DNA from: Streptomyces tailanensis
GTDB lineage: Bacteria > Actinomycetota > Actinomycetes > Streptomycetales > Streptomycetaceae
Reading direction: 5' to 3'
Length of the DNA stretch: 64,000 bases
NCBI RefSeq assembly: GCF_008386495.1
Contig: NZ_VTHJ01000025.1
Location: 1-64,000 of the forward strand
Positions 26,301 through 33,626 of the stretch are shown here, in pieces. The position numbers and the translations under genes were made by a program. Every line of letters starts with the position of its first letter. Within the stretch, counting starts at the first letter, position 1. The notes beneath the pieces were generated by a model, which was not told the origin of the DNA, made no database searches, and saw only the letters and a program-made list of their open reading frames with translations.

Positions 26301-27281
26301 CTGACGGCACGTCCGTTCACCGAGGTCTGGCAGGTCGCGTACAGCCGCGACGGGAAACTGCTGGCCAGCGCCGACGCCGATCACACCGTGCGGCTGTGGG
26401 ACACGGCGAAACGCAGCCTCCTGAAGCAGTTCGAGGGGCACACCGAAACGGTCTTCTCCGTCGCCTTCTCCCCGGACGGCAAGATCCTGGCCTCGGCGAG
26501 CTCCGACGGCACCGTCCGTCTGTGGAACGTGACGAAACGCGAGCCCCTGGCGAAGCTGACGGGCCATGAGGGGGAGGTCTTCTCGGTGGCCTTCGCCCCG
26601 GACGGCCGGACCCTGTCCTCGGTCGGCGCGGACAACACGGTCCGCCTCTGGGACGTCTCCTCACGCCGGGGGCTCGCCACCCTCGACGGCCACGAGGACT
26701 ACGCCAACGATGTTGCGTTCAGCCCCGACGGCCGCACTCTGGCCAGCGCCGGCGACGACCTGACCGTACGGCTCTGGGACGTCTCCACGCACCGCCCGCT
26801 GACCGCCCTCACCGGACACACCGGCGCGGTACGGGGCGTCGCGTTCAGCCCCGACGGCCGAACCCTCGCCAGCAGCGGCAACGACGGCACCGTACGCCTG
26901 TGGGACGTCCGCGAACGCCGCTTCGAGGCCGCCCTCACCGGCCACACCGGCTCCGCCCGGGCCATCGCCTTCAGCCCCGACGGCCGAACCCTCGCCAGCA
27001 GCGGCAACGACCGTACGGTGCGCCTGTGGGACGTCGCCGGACGGCGGCCCTGGGCGATGCTCACGGGCCACACGAACGCCGTCTGGGGTGTGGACTTCGC
27101 CCCGGACGGGCGGACGGTGGCGAGCAGCAGCACCGACGGCACCGTACGGCTGTGGGACCTCGACCCCGGGACCCGGCTGGCGGAGATCTGCCGGCTGCGC
27201 GCCGACCTCGGCCCCGACGAACGCGAGTCACTGCTGCCCGGGGTGCCCCTCTCGGCGGGAACGGCCTGTCCCCGCGGCTGA
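23391..27281 (+). CDS. XRE-HTH / nSTAND1 NTPase / transmembrane / 14x WD40 protein
   Basis: The 1296-residue protein has four parts. Residues 26-82 are an XRE-type helix-turn-helix (LRRLRQERGLSLTDLARQ, GYLSKIETG). Residues 110-560 are a novel STAND NTPase (CPYRGLSAF, FFGRE, P-loop VAPSGAGKSSLLNAG, Walker B LIVDQFEELF). A hydrophobic helix lies at about 595-615 (MLATLAVLLGLAVTAGGLAY). Residues 680-1270 are 14 WD40 repeats, mostly ending in TVRLWD, enough for two seven-bladed propellers. Such proteins are large regulated switches in which the propeller senses a ligand and the NTPase assembles; several related proteins act in phage defence, others in development. ATG 23391 follows TTGGGGGACACCT; an in-frame TTG 45 bases upstream is less likely. 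No effector domain is fused. Confidence 0.9.
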   Translation: MGDPQLGDEADHRNERNRNAPTTHSFPAQLRRLRQERGLSLTDLARQTHYSKGYLSKIETGTKRATVDVARLCDQVLCAEGELLRLVEQAQPSDGDVSAPSEQQSGEACSCPYRGLSAFTPQDAEWFFGRERATAALVERIFERVGSGPLMLVAPSGAGKSSLLNAGLVPALRRGDLPMAGADRWPVVTLTPTSRPLDELLERTAKALGSDLGITVDDVRENPDALLDAVRVRSDEPPPGPEGRRPPHPRPVLIVDQFEELFTLCSDEDERRSFVRVLSALATSRPEESAHDPAVVVLGVRADFTGSCLELPELAPVFTDGLFVLSPMSVAELRESITRPAELAGITLEPGLVPLLLRDAGLRDEPGMSQQDMGIGADETPSGALPLVSHALLATWQRREGTALTVDGYERAGGIQGAVARTAENVFARLYPAEQRTIRRILSRLVFVADGAGATRRRMSRVALMAQLADADGAAAALDAFVRARLITMDSDTVEITHEALLHAWPRLRDWIHADRAGLLLHQQLAHAAGEWERENRDPSALYRGTRLDTVRTWADESDGRRRLAPGEEAFLRASQAEEDARRKQTVRQVRLRQSMLATLAVLLGLAVTAGGLAYQQREGALDQERVARSQALAVRSASLAGGQPEASMLLAEEAYRADTTAEARGALLSTQSQPFSARLGGHRGPVNWVAFSPDDRLLATASSDGTVTLRSVAEGHRRLAEFTVPGRVRSVAFSSDSRTVAVTSTDGPVSLWGVADHQRKAVLAASTKGARVVSFDPRGGALAVATADGTVELWDTGRTPRLTASLPGHEGRLNALHHSPDGRTLVSAGADRTVRLWDTDRARPLAVLKGHTDEVLGAAFSPDGRSVASGGIDRTVRLWNVRGGSLTATFAGSSDDINAVAYTPDGTTVAGAVGDGTTRLWDVRSGRQTVVLAGHTDYVLGVAVNSDGTLLATAGFDQSVVLWDLGGQVLTARPFTEVWQVAYSRDGKLLASADADHTVRLWDTAKRSLLKQFEGHTETVFSVAFSPDGKILASASSDGTVRLWNVTKREPLAKLTGHEGEVFSVAFAPDGRTLSSVGADNTVRLWDVSSRRGLATLDGHEDYANDVAFSPDGRTLASAGDDLTVRLWDVSTHRPLTALTGHTGAVRGVAFSPDGRTLASSGNDGTVRLWDVRERRFEAALTGHTGSARAIAFSPDGRTLASSGNDRTVRLWDVAGRRPWAMLTGHTNAVWGVDFAPDGRTVASSSTDGTVRLWDLDPGTRLAEICRLRADLGPDERESLLPGVPLSAGTACPRG

Positions 27282-27441
27282 GGGCCAACTGCCCTGTTCG
27301 GAGGGGGTTTCCCAGATGTTTCCCGGTTGCCCGATTCGGTGGGGCGACACCTGGACCTCGACGAGCGGGGCGTACGCCCAGCAGGCTGCTGCTCGACCAC
27401 TCCACACACGTCGGCACCGACTACGAAACGGGGGTCCCGGC

Positions 27442-28302
27442 ATGGAGCGCCGGACCGGACTCATCCGCACACTGATCGCGTTGTCCGTCTTCCTCTTCTG
27501 GGCGCCGGTGTCCACGGCCACCGCGGCGCCGGCGGCCGCCGCCGGCGAATGCGGCGTCCTCGCGCCGGGCGCCTCGGCGGCCGCCGAGAGAGCGATCGCC
27601 GCCGCCTGCGCCGAGGTCGACGCCGGCACCTGGTACACCTGGGGCGGCGGCCACGGCGCCCAACCCGGCCCCACCTACGGGCAGGTGGACCCCAGCGACC
27701 CGGAGGACAGCAAGCACGACCCCGAGCGGCGGGGCTTCGACTGCTCCGGTCTGGTCCGCCACGCCTACGCCGAGGCCACCGGCTCGGACATCCTCAACGG
27801 CGTCGTCGGCCAGCAGCACTACACACACCGTGCCGCCGAACGCTTCACCGCCGCCCAGGGCCTCGCCCCGCTGCTCCCCGGCGACCTGCTGACCTGGGGC
27901 ACCTCGAAGGACCTGCACCACATCGCCATCTACCTCGGCGCCGGCAAGATGGTCGAGGCCAAGGAGTCCGGCACCAAGCTCATGGTCAGCGACGTGCGCC
28001 TGAACGGCACCTACTACGGCGCCGTCCGCGTCAACACCGGCCAGGTCACCGGTCACATCCACCAGACCTGGGGCACCGCCGTCTGGACCAAGGCCGAGCC
28101 GTTCCTCAAGGCCGCCCGCGTCTACGCCTTCCCCGGTTCCACCACGATCCGCGTCGAGTGCCAGAAGCACTCCGAGATGGTCGAGTCCGACGGCTACAAG
28201 AACGACGTCTGGTCCTACCTCCCCGACTACAAGGCCTGGGTCACCAACATCTACATCAAGGGCCCGGCCTGGCTGGAAGACGTCCCCGAGTGCAAGTCCT
28301 GA
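27442..28302 (+). CDS. secreted NlpC/P60-family cell-wall peptidase-like protein
   Basis: The 286-residue product has a signal peptide (IRTLIALSVFLFWAPVSTAT, cleavage after ATAAPAAA) followed by an NlpC/P60-like catalytic domain: the nucleophile Cys in RRGFDCSGLVRHAY near residue 100 and the His in LHHIAIYLGAGKMVEA near 158. The enzyme class cleaves peptide cross-links or amides in peptidoglycan. The C-terminal 75 residues (VWTKAEPF, TTIRVECQKHSEMVE, NDVWSYLPDYKAWVTNIYI) look like an SH3-type wall-binding domain. ATG 27442 follows GGGGGTCCCGG. It ends at a hairpin. Confidence 0.85.
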   Translation: MERRTGLIRTLIALSVFLFWAPVSTATAAPAAAAGECGVLAPGASAAAERAIAAACAEVDAGTWYTWGGGHGAQPGPTYGQVDPSDPEDSKHDPERRGFDCSGLVRHAYAEATGSDILNGVVGQQHYTHRAAERFTAAQGLAPLLPGDLLTWGTSKDLHHIAIYLGAGKMVEAKESGTKLMVSDVRLNGTYYGAVRVNTGQVTGHIHQTWGTAVWTKAEPFLKAARVYAFPGSTTIRVECQKHSEMVESDGYKNDVWSYLPDYKAWVTNIYIKGPAWLEDVPECKS

Positions 28303-28320
28303 CACCCGCACCGTGAAGCC

Positions 28321-28364
28321 ACTCGCGCCGGTGACCGCCCGGGGGGACGGTCGCCGGTGCGAGT
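28321..28364 (+). terminator. imperfect hairpin terminator after the NlpC/P60 gene
   Basis: 28321-28337 pairs with 28348-28364 with 15 of 17 matches, 18 bases after the stop. Confidence 0.7.
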
Positions 28365-28454
28365 CTGTCCGACACGGGGGAGGGCGCCGGACGACCCGAC
28401 TCCGCGCAAGAAGTATGGGCCCATTCACGGTCCGTATGCGACCTGCACGTCCTC

Positions 28455-28473
28455 TTGTTGACGATGTCAACAA
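28455..28473. promoter_or_regulatory. perfect 8-3-8 palindrome upstream of the N6-methylase gene
   Basis: TTGTTGAC-GAT-GTCAACAA lies 47 bases before the methylase start. The methylase carries an N-terminal helix-turn-helix, so autoregulation by binding here is plausible. A TACGGT hexamer 8 bases before the ATG could be a -10 element giving a leaderless transcript. Confidence 0.6.
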
Positions 28474-28519
28474 AGTGTCTCGTTGAGGTCGGGCGACTGT
28501 GCTGTGTACGGTGGTGGGT

Positions 28520-30178
28520 ATGGCAGACATCCCTGCGGCTCCCGTCAGCGCACTGGTCACCGGCGCAGAGATCGCCCGGCTCGCAGGCGTCACCCGTGCC
28601 GCGGTCTCCAACTGGAGGCGGCGGTACGACGACTTTCCTGCCCCTGCGGGCGGCGGAGCCAACAGCCCGCTCTTCGACCTGGCCGAAGTGCAGGCATGGC
28701 TGGACAGACAGCGCAAGGGGAAGGACGTCTCGGAGAAGGTCCAACTGTGGCAGGCGCTGCGCGGGGCGTACGGCGACGACATGGTCGGCGCCCTCGCTGA
28801 CGTCGCGCAGTGCCTCGCCAAGGCCGAGGGGGAGATGCCGACCGGGCTGCCGGAGGACGCCGTCGGGCTGGCGCGGCGTCTTGCCGCGAGCGAGTCCGCG
28901 ACTGAAGTCGTCCATGACCTCGCCGAACGCTTCACCGACTCCGTGCGCCGGGCCGGATCCGACCAGGTCACACCACCGCGCGTGGTCCGTGCCGTGCGGC
29001 ACTTCGCGGGTGAGGTGTCGACCGATGCGACCCTCTTCGACCCAGCCTGCGGTATCGGCACGCTGTTGCTGGCCGTAGGACCGGAACGCGGGCCCAGGCG
29101 ATACGGCCAGGAGTCCGACGCCCGCAGCGCGTCCTTCGCGCAACTGCGCGCCGATCTCACCGGACGCGGCGGCGTCGACATCGCCACGGGCGACTCCTTG
29201 CGTGACGACCGCTGGGCGGACCTCAAGGCCGACCTCGTCGTCTGTGACCCGCCCGTCGGCGACACGGACTGGGGCCGTGAGGAACTGCTGCTCGACTCCC
29301 GATGGGAACTCGGCACCCCCTCGCGGGCCGAAGGCGAACTCGCCTGGCTGCAACACGCGTACGCGCACACCGCGCCCGGCGGCCGCGTTCTCATGGTCAT
29401 GCCGGCTTCGGTGGCCTACCGCAAGGCCGGCCGCCGCATCCGCGCCGAACTCGTACGGCGCGGCATCCTCACCCGGGTCACCGCTCTCCCGCCCGGCACC
29501 GCGTCCTCGCACGCTCTCCCCGTCCACCTCTGGCACCTGCGCCGCCCGCAGACTCTCGGCGACACGGCGAGCACTGTCCACATGGTCGACCTGACCGCGA
29601 GCGATCCCGACGGCTCATGGGAACCCGGCTCCGACCAAGTGGCGGATGTGCCGCTGATCGACCTGTTGGACGACACCGTGGACCTCACCCCTGGCCGTCA
29701 TGTCGAGGAGTCCCATCGTGACTACGCGGCCGAATACGAGAACCTACGGCGGGAGTTGACGGAGCAAGTACGGCTGCTGACCGAGCTGTTGCCGACACTG
29801 ACCGCGGGCGAGGGCCCCGACGTTGCGGACGGGCCCTCCGTCAGCGTCGCCGACCTCGCCCGCGCCGGGCTCGTCGAATACGGCGATCCGGAACCGGTCT
29901 CGGTCAGCGATCAGCTCGACACCGACTACCTCCAGGGTTTTCTGCGCAGCGCGGTGAACACCCGGCGCTCCACGAGTACGAGTGGCACCTTCCGGCTCGA
30001 CGGCAAGGGCGCCCGCATCCCTCAGATGGACATCGCCGAACAGCGCCGGTTCGGAGCCGCCTTCCGAGCGCTTCAGGAGTTCGAGGAGCGGGCGCGGAGG
30101 GTGGCCGAGCTCAGCCGGGAGGCGGCGGCCCTGGCGCGGGACGGGCTGGGGAACGGATCTCTCACTCCGGGGAGCTGA
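28520..30178 (+). CDS. N6-adenine DNA methylase-like protein with N-terminal helix-turn-helix
   Basis: The 552-residue protein begins with a MerR-like helix-turn-helix (GAEIARLAGVTRAAVSNWRRR, FDLAEVQAWLDRQ; residues 14-66), then a helical region and an N6-methylase Rossmann domain of HsdM type. The SAM motif is FDPACGIGTLLLAVG near residue 173 (GIG instead of the common GSG). The catalytic motif IV reads VVCDPPVGD near 243, with Val where the aromatic residue of (N/D)PP(Y/F) is expected, so activity is uncertain. The C-terminal 130 residues may contact DNA or a specificity partner, but no hsdS is present. It converges with the McrBC-helicase operon, 28 bases apart. ATG 28520 has at best a weak ribosome-binding site. 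Confidence 0.85.
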   Translation: MADIPAAPVSALVTGAEIARLAGVTRAAVSNWRRRYDDFPAPAGGGANSPLFDLAEVQAWLDRQRKGKDVSEKVQLWQALRGAYGDDMVGALADVAQCLAKAEGEMPTGLPEDAVGLARRLAASESATEVVHDLAERFTDSVRRAGSDQVTPPRVVRAVRHFAGEVSTDATLFDPACGIGTLLLAVGPERGPRRYGQESDARSASFAQLRADLTGRGGVDIATGDSLRDDRWADLKADLVVCDPPVGDTDWGREELLLDSRWELGTPSRAEGELAWLQHAYAHTAPGGRVLMVMPASVAYRKAGRRIRAELVRRGILTRVTALPPGTASSHALPVHLWHLRRPQTLGDTASTVHMVDLTASDPDGSWEPGSDQVADVPLIDLLDDTVDLTPGRHVEESHRDYAAEYENLRRELTEQVRLLTELLPTLTAGEGPDVADGPSVSVADLARAGLVEYGDPEPVSVSDQLDTDYLQGFLRSAVNTRRSTSTSGTFRLDGKGARIPQMDIAEQRRFGAAFRALQEFEERARRVAELSREAAALARDGLGNGSLTPGS

Positions 30179-30206
30179 CGGTCAGTCATCTGCCATGCCT
30201 GGTCTG

Positions 30207-32342
30207 TCAGTTCGGCTGCGGTACGAACGGGCTGGCGACCCCGCTCCACGAGACGGCCAACGCTTCCCGCGCCCGCGTGCACGCCACGAAGAGCAGGCAC
30301 CGCTCCCGCAACAGGTCCGAGTCGTGCTGGAGCGCGTCCACGGAGGCCGGTGTCACCTCACGGGCGAACGGTACGGCGCTCGCCGTCACCCCCAGGACGG
30401 CGACGCAGCGGAATTCCAGCCCCTTCATGGCGTGCATGGTGGCCAGCCGGACCCCGTCCACGCTCGGCCCGGGGTTGTCCCTGACCCGGACGACCGGGAC
30501 CTTGGCCGCGGCGAGCTTGTCGCGGACCTTGTCGAGCAGGACGTTGAAGCGGGCACACACGCCGATCTCCGACGGCCGGATGCCCTGGGCGATCCAGTCC
30601 TGGACACGGCCGACGAGCGCCGCGACCTCCGCCTGCTCGGAGCCGTACCCGTCCACATGCGGTCTGCGGCCGTGCAGCAGCGAGCGGTAGCCGGCCAGAC
30701 TGTCGCTGCCCTCGCCACCCAGGTCGTCGATCGTCACCGGGCTCAGAATGCCGGTCGACCAGCCGAGGATCTCTTCCGTACTCCGGTAGTTGATGCGCAG
30801 ACGATGGGTGCGCCCGGTTACCGAGATGCCCAGTGAGCCGAGCGACACCTTCGAGTCGTAGATCCGCTGGTGCGGGTCGCCCGTGATGAACAGGTCGTCG
30901 CTGCCGGGCGTCACCGCGCCGCGCAACACGCGCCACTGGGCGGGGTGCAGGTCCTGCGCCTCGTCGACCACGACGTGGTCGTGGGTGGGCGTCGAGCCGC
31001 CCAGCAGGTCCGCCGCACGCGCGCACACCTTGAGGTGCGTGGTGGCTCGCTGTTCGCGGAGCATCGTCTCGAACAGCTCGACAGCGGGCCACAGCTGCTC
31101 GCGGCGCGCCGACGGCAGCGCGCTGCCGCGACCGCGCCGGGAGGCGGTCCGGTAGGCCTCCAGCGTCTGCAGATTCTGAGCGAGGATGACGTGCCGGTAC
31201 TCCTGGGCCAGGAACTGCTCCGTCCACGGCAGCCCGAGTTTCTTGACGATGCGCTCCCACAACTGCCGTTCCTCCCGGTCATTGATGGGAGAAGGCGCCC
31301 TGCCGTCGAGGCGGGTCACGACACCGTGCGCGTAGGCGTTGACCGTGGTCACGTCCACTCGACCGAGCAGAGACTCGTCGCCGTCGAGGAGCAGGGACAG
31401 GTTCTCGCGAAGGGAGGAGGCCAGCGCGTTGGTGTACGTGGTGAGCAGGATGCGGGCGTCAGGGGAACGCGTGAGAAGGTGTTTGACCCGGTGCAGGGCC
31501 GCGACCGTCTTGCCCGTGCCCGGACCGCCCGTCATCTGCACCGGTCCGCCGTACGACACCCGGTAGGCGACCCGGCGCTGCGACGGGTGCAGGAACACCC
31601 GCCAGGCCGCGAACGGCTTCTCCAGGATGTCGGCGAGTTCCTCCGGGCCGGTGACCAGGGTGATACGGCTGGTGGTGTTGGCGATGGCGACGGCCAGGCT
31701 CTCGTCCGGGTCGGGGCCCGCGTCGACCGGCCGCCGCACGGCCACCACGTCCCGGTAGACTTCTTCTGCGCCGAACCCCTCCGCGAGGTACTGCAACACC
31801 TCGAACTGGTCCTCGGGCAGCAGTGTGCCGAACGCCTCCAGCTGCGGCTTGTCGACAATGGTCCGCACGGCTCTGAGTACCTGGTCGTCGATGCCCAGTT
31901 CGCGCAGCACGGTGTCGGAGTACTTCGTGAACAGCAGCGAGGGTGCGGCGGCCGCCGCCTTCTCCAGGGCCGGGGTCAGCTGCTCGATGGCGACCACGTT
32001 GCGGACTTCCAGCGCCCGCGTCGCGGAGTTCGTCGTGTACAGGCGCCTGGCCGCCCACGTGTACGCGTCGTCATGCCGGACGACGTTGACGAGCAGGAAC
32101 ACATCGCTGCCGTCGTCCGGTGCGAGGACCACACCCCGCCAGAAGTCGTTGATGCGGATCGTCCGCATTCGCGGGTCGCGGGAGTTCTCCACGGACTCCA
32201 GGTGCAGCCCTTTGTCCGAATGCAGTTCGGGTACGGTGAGCTGCTGGAACTTCTGCATCGCCTTGCGCACGCCGGCCCTGACGGGCTTCTCCAGGACGTC
32301 GTAGCTCTCCCAGAAGCTGTTGGCGAACGCGAGCTGTGGCAC
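30207..32342 (-). CDS. UvrD/Rep-type SF1 helicase with a RelE/ParE-like N-terminal domain
   Basis: The 711-residue protein has a UvrD-family ATPase core: P-loop QMTGGPGTGKTVAALHRV near residue 272, VVDEAQDLHPAQW near 460, ITGDPHQRIYDS near 485, LRINYRSTEEIL near 515 and ATMHAMKGLEFRCV near 640. The first 105 residues are not helicase: FWESYDVLEKPVRAGVRKAM followed by RTIRINDFWRGVVL and NVVRHDDAYTWAARR resemble the RelE/ParE toxin fold. Start is GTG 32342 after GGGGAG. It is the last gene of the mrr-like-mcrB-mcrC operon, 39 bases after mcrC, and probably aids DNA processing in restriction. Confidence 0.88.
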   Translation of the reverse strand: MPQLAFANSFWESYDVLEKPVRAGVRKAMQKFQQLTVPELHSDKGLHLESVENSRDPRMRTIRINDFWRGVVLAPDDGSDVFLLVNVVRHDDAYTWAARRLYTTNSATRALEVRNVVAIEQLTPALEKAAAAAPSLLFTKYSDTVLRELGIDDQVLRAVRTIVDKPQLEAFGTLLPEDQFEVLQYLAEGFGAEEVYRDVVAVRRPVDAGPDPDESLAVAIANTTSRITLVTGPEELADILEKPFAAWRVFLHPSQRRVAYRVSYGGPVQMTGGPGTGKTVAALHRVKHLLTRSPDARILLTTYTNALASSLRENLSLLLDGDESLLGRVDVTTVNAYAHGVVTRLDGRAPSPINDREERQLWERIVKKLGLPWTEQFLAQEYRHVILAQNLQTLEAYRTASRRGRGSALPSARREQLWPAVELFETMLREQRATTHLKVCARAADLLGGSTPTHDHVVVDEAQDLHPAQWRVLRGAVTPGSDDLFITGDPHQRIYDSKVSLGSLGISVTGRTHRLRINYRSTEEILGWSTGILSPVTIDDLGGEGSDSLAGYRSLLHGRRPHVDGYGSEQAEVAALVGRVQDWIAQGIRPSEIGVCARFNVLLDKVRDKLAAAKVPVVRVRDNPGPSVDGVRLATMHAMKGLEFRCVAVLGVTASAVPFAREVTPASVDALQHDSDLLRERCLLFVACTRAREALAVSWSGVASPFVPQPN

Positions 32343-32381
32343 GATGTGAACTCCCCACCCGGACGGACACTCCGCAGTCGA

Positions 32382-33626
32382 TCATATGCGCGGGGTGTTC
32401 ACCAACCGGAGGGCGACCTCCTCGATTTCCGTGAGCAGCCCGGCCGGTTCCTGGTCCAGGTCGAGGGCGTGCTGATGGATGAGGATTCCCGCATGGCGCA
32501 CTTCATGGGCGGCGTGCGGGGCGTTGCCCTTCGCGTACAGCAGGTGTCCCTCGCGCAGGCCGAGCGCGGTGCAGTACGCCAGCATCTGGTACAGGTCGGC
32601 GTCCGGGTAGCCGCCCCGTTTCTCTGCCTTGTACTTGGCGTCGGCCACCGCGCACGGGGTGCCGTCCGGCCCGTACAGCACGAAGTCCGGCTTCATCCGG
32701 ATCACGGCGGCCTCGTCGAGGTGGTGCGGGTCCTGGAGCCGCGCGGTGTGACCCGAGCCCGTGCCTGGGAAGGCCTCCCGCAAGGCGACCGTCACAAAGT
32801 CCTCGAAGAGCTTGTTCATGTCGAACAGGAACCCGTCGATGCGCAGCCCGCCGGGCTTGTGCTCGGCGGAGATACCGTCGATGACCGCACGGGCGAGGTG
32901 CAGGGAGTGGTGGTACCGGGCGTTGAGGCGGGAGGGCCGCCAGTCGGGAAGCGGCTGCCCGCGCACGATCGCCGTGACGGCGGCCAGGCGAGCGCGCTGG
33001 TGGAGCAGCCTGCGGCGCACGTCGCGCGGGACGCCGGGCAGCCGTAGGAGACGCTCGACGGCCGTACGCAGGATGCGGTTCTCCGCGATGTCGGTGGTGA
33101 ACTCGTCGTACGCCACCTCCACCGGCAGCGTCGCCCCGAAGCGGCGTCGTATCTGCTCGGCCTCCTGGAGCCGTCCGCGTACGACGAGAGCGGTCTCCTC
33201 GGTCGCCCGGTACCCCTGCAGCAGTCCTTGCCGCAGGGCCCGGTCCACCTGCCGCTCCACCGCGTGGGCGAGCGCGGGCAGCAGATCGCGGTGCTCGGCC
33301 ACGTCTACGTCGCCGTCCCGCCAGCTCCCCTTCGGATCAAGGCTGTAGCCGAGCAGGAAGAAGAGACGGACGATGGGCACCTTGGGCGTGACGCGCACGG
33401 TGACCGGCTCGCCGCCACCCGGTACGGTCACGGCCATCGCCCCGACCTTGCTGCCCGCCCGCAGAGACCAGTGCCCCGGCGCGTACGGGTCGGGTGTCGC
33501 GTCCACAATGTCGGCGGCGGCGAGCGCGCGGCCGACGGGGCCGGGGAGGGCCTTGCGGACGGCCGGCGCGTGCTCCACCAACTCGACGGGACCGACAGGG
33601 TTCACGGCTTCCGCGGCGGACGTCAC
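32382..33626 (-). CDS. mcrC: McrC-type 5-methylcytosine-specific restriction nuclease subunit
   Basis: The 414-residue protein is an McrC homologue. The C-terminal PD-(D/E)xK nuclease is visible as MKPDFVLYG near residue 310 and AVADAKYKAE near 328 with the following DLYQMLAYC helix. The N-terminal half (TVRVTPKVPIVRLFFLLGYS; DEFTTDIAENRILRTAVERL; ARYHHSLHLARAVID) is the typical McrC scaffold. McrB GTPase rings activate McrC to cut modified DNA. GTG 33626 overlaps the mcrB stop by four bases (GTGA). An N6-methylase gene faces the operon. Confidence 0.92.
   Translation of the reverse strand: MTSAAEAVNPVGPVELVEHAPAVRKALPGPVGRALAAADIVDATPDPYAPGHWSLRAGSKVGAMAVTVPGGGEPVTVRVTPKVPIVRLFFLLGYSLDPKGSWRDGDVDVAEHRDLLPALAHAVERQVDRALRQGLLQGYRATEETALVVRGRLQEAEQIRRRFGATLPVEVAYDEFTTDIAENRILRTAVERLLRLPGVPRDVRRRLLHQRARLAAVTAIVRGQPLPDWRPSRLNARYHHSLHLARAVIDGISAEHKPGGLRIDGFLFDMNKLFEDFVTVALREAFPGTGSGHTARLQDPHHLDEAAVIRMKPDFVLYGPDGTPCAVADAKYKAEKRGGYPDADLYQMLAYCTALGLREGHLLYAKGNAPHAAHEVRHAGILIHQHALDLDQEPAGLLTEIEEVALRLVNTPRI

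Noticed and set aside
25430-27200. Regular repeats suggestive of a CRISPR array
   Set aside because: The period is about 126 bp with coding-frame conservation; these are WD40 blades, not short repeats with unique spacers. No CRISPR array or cas gene is present in the window.
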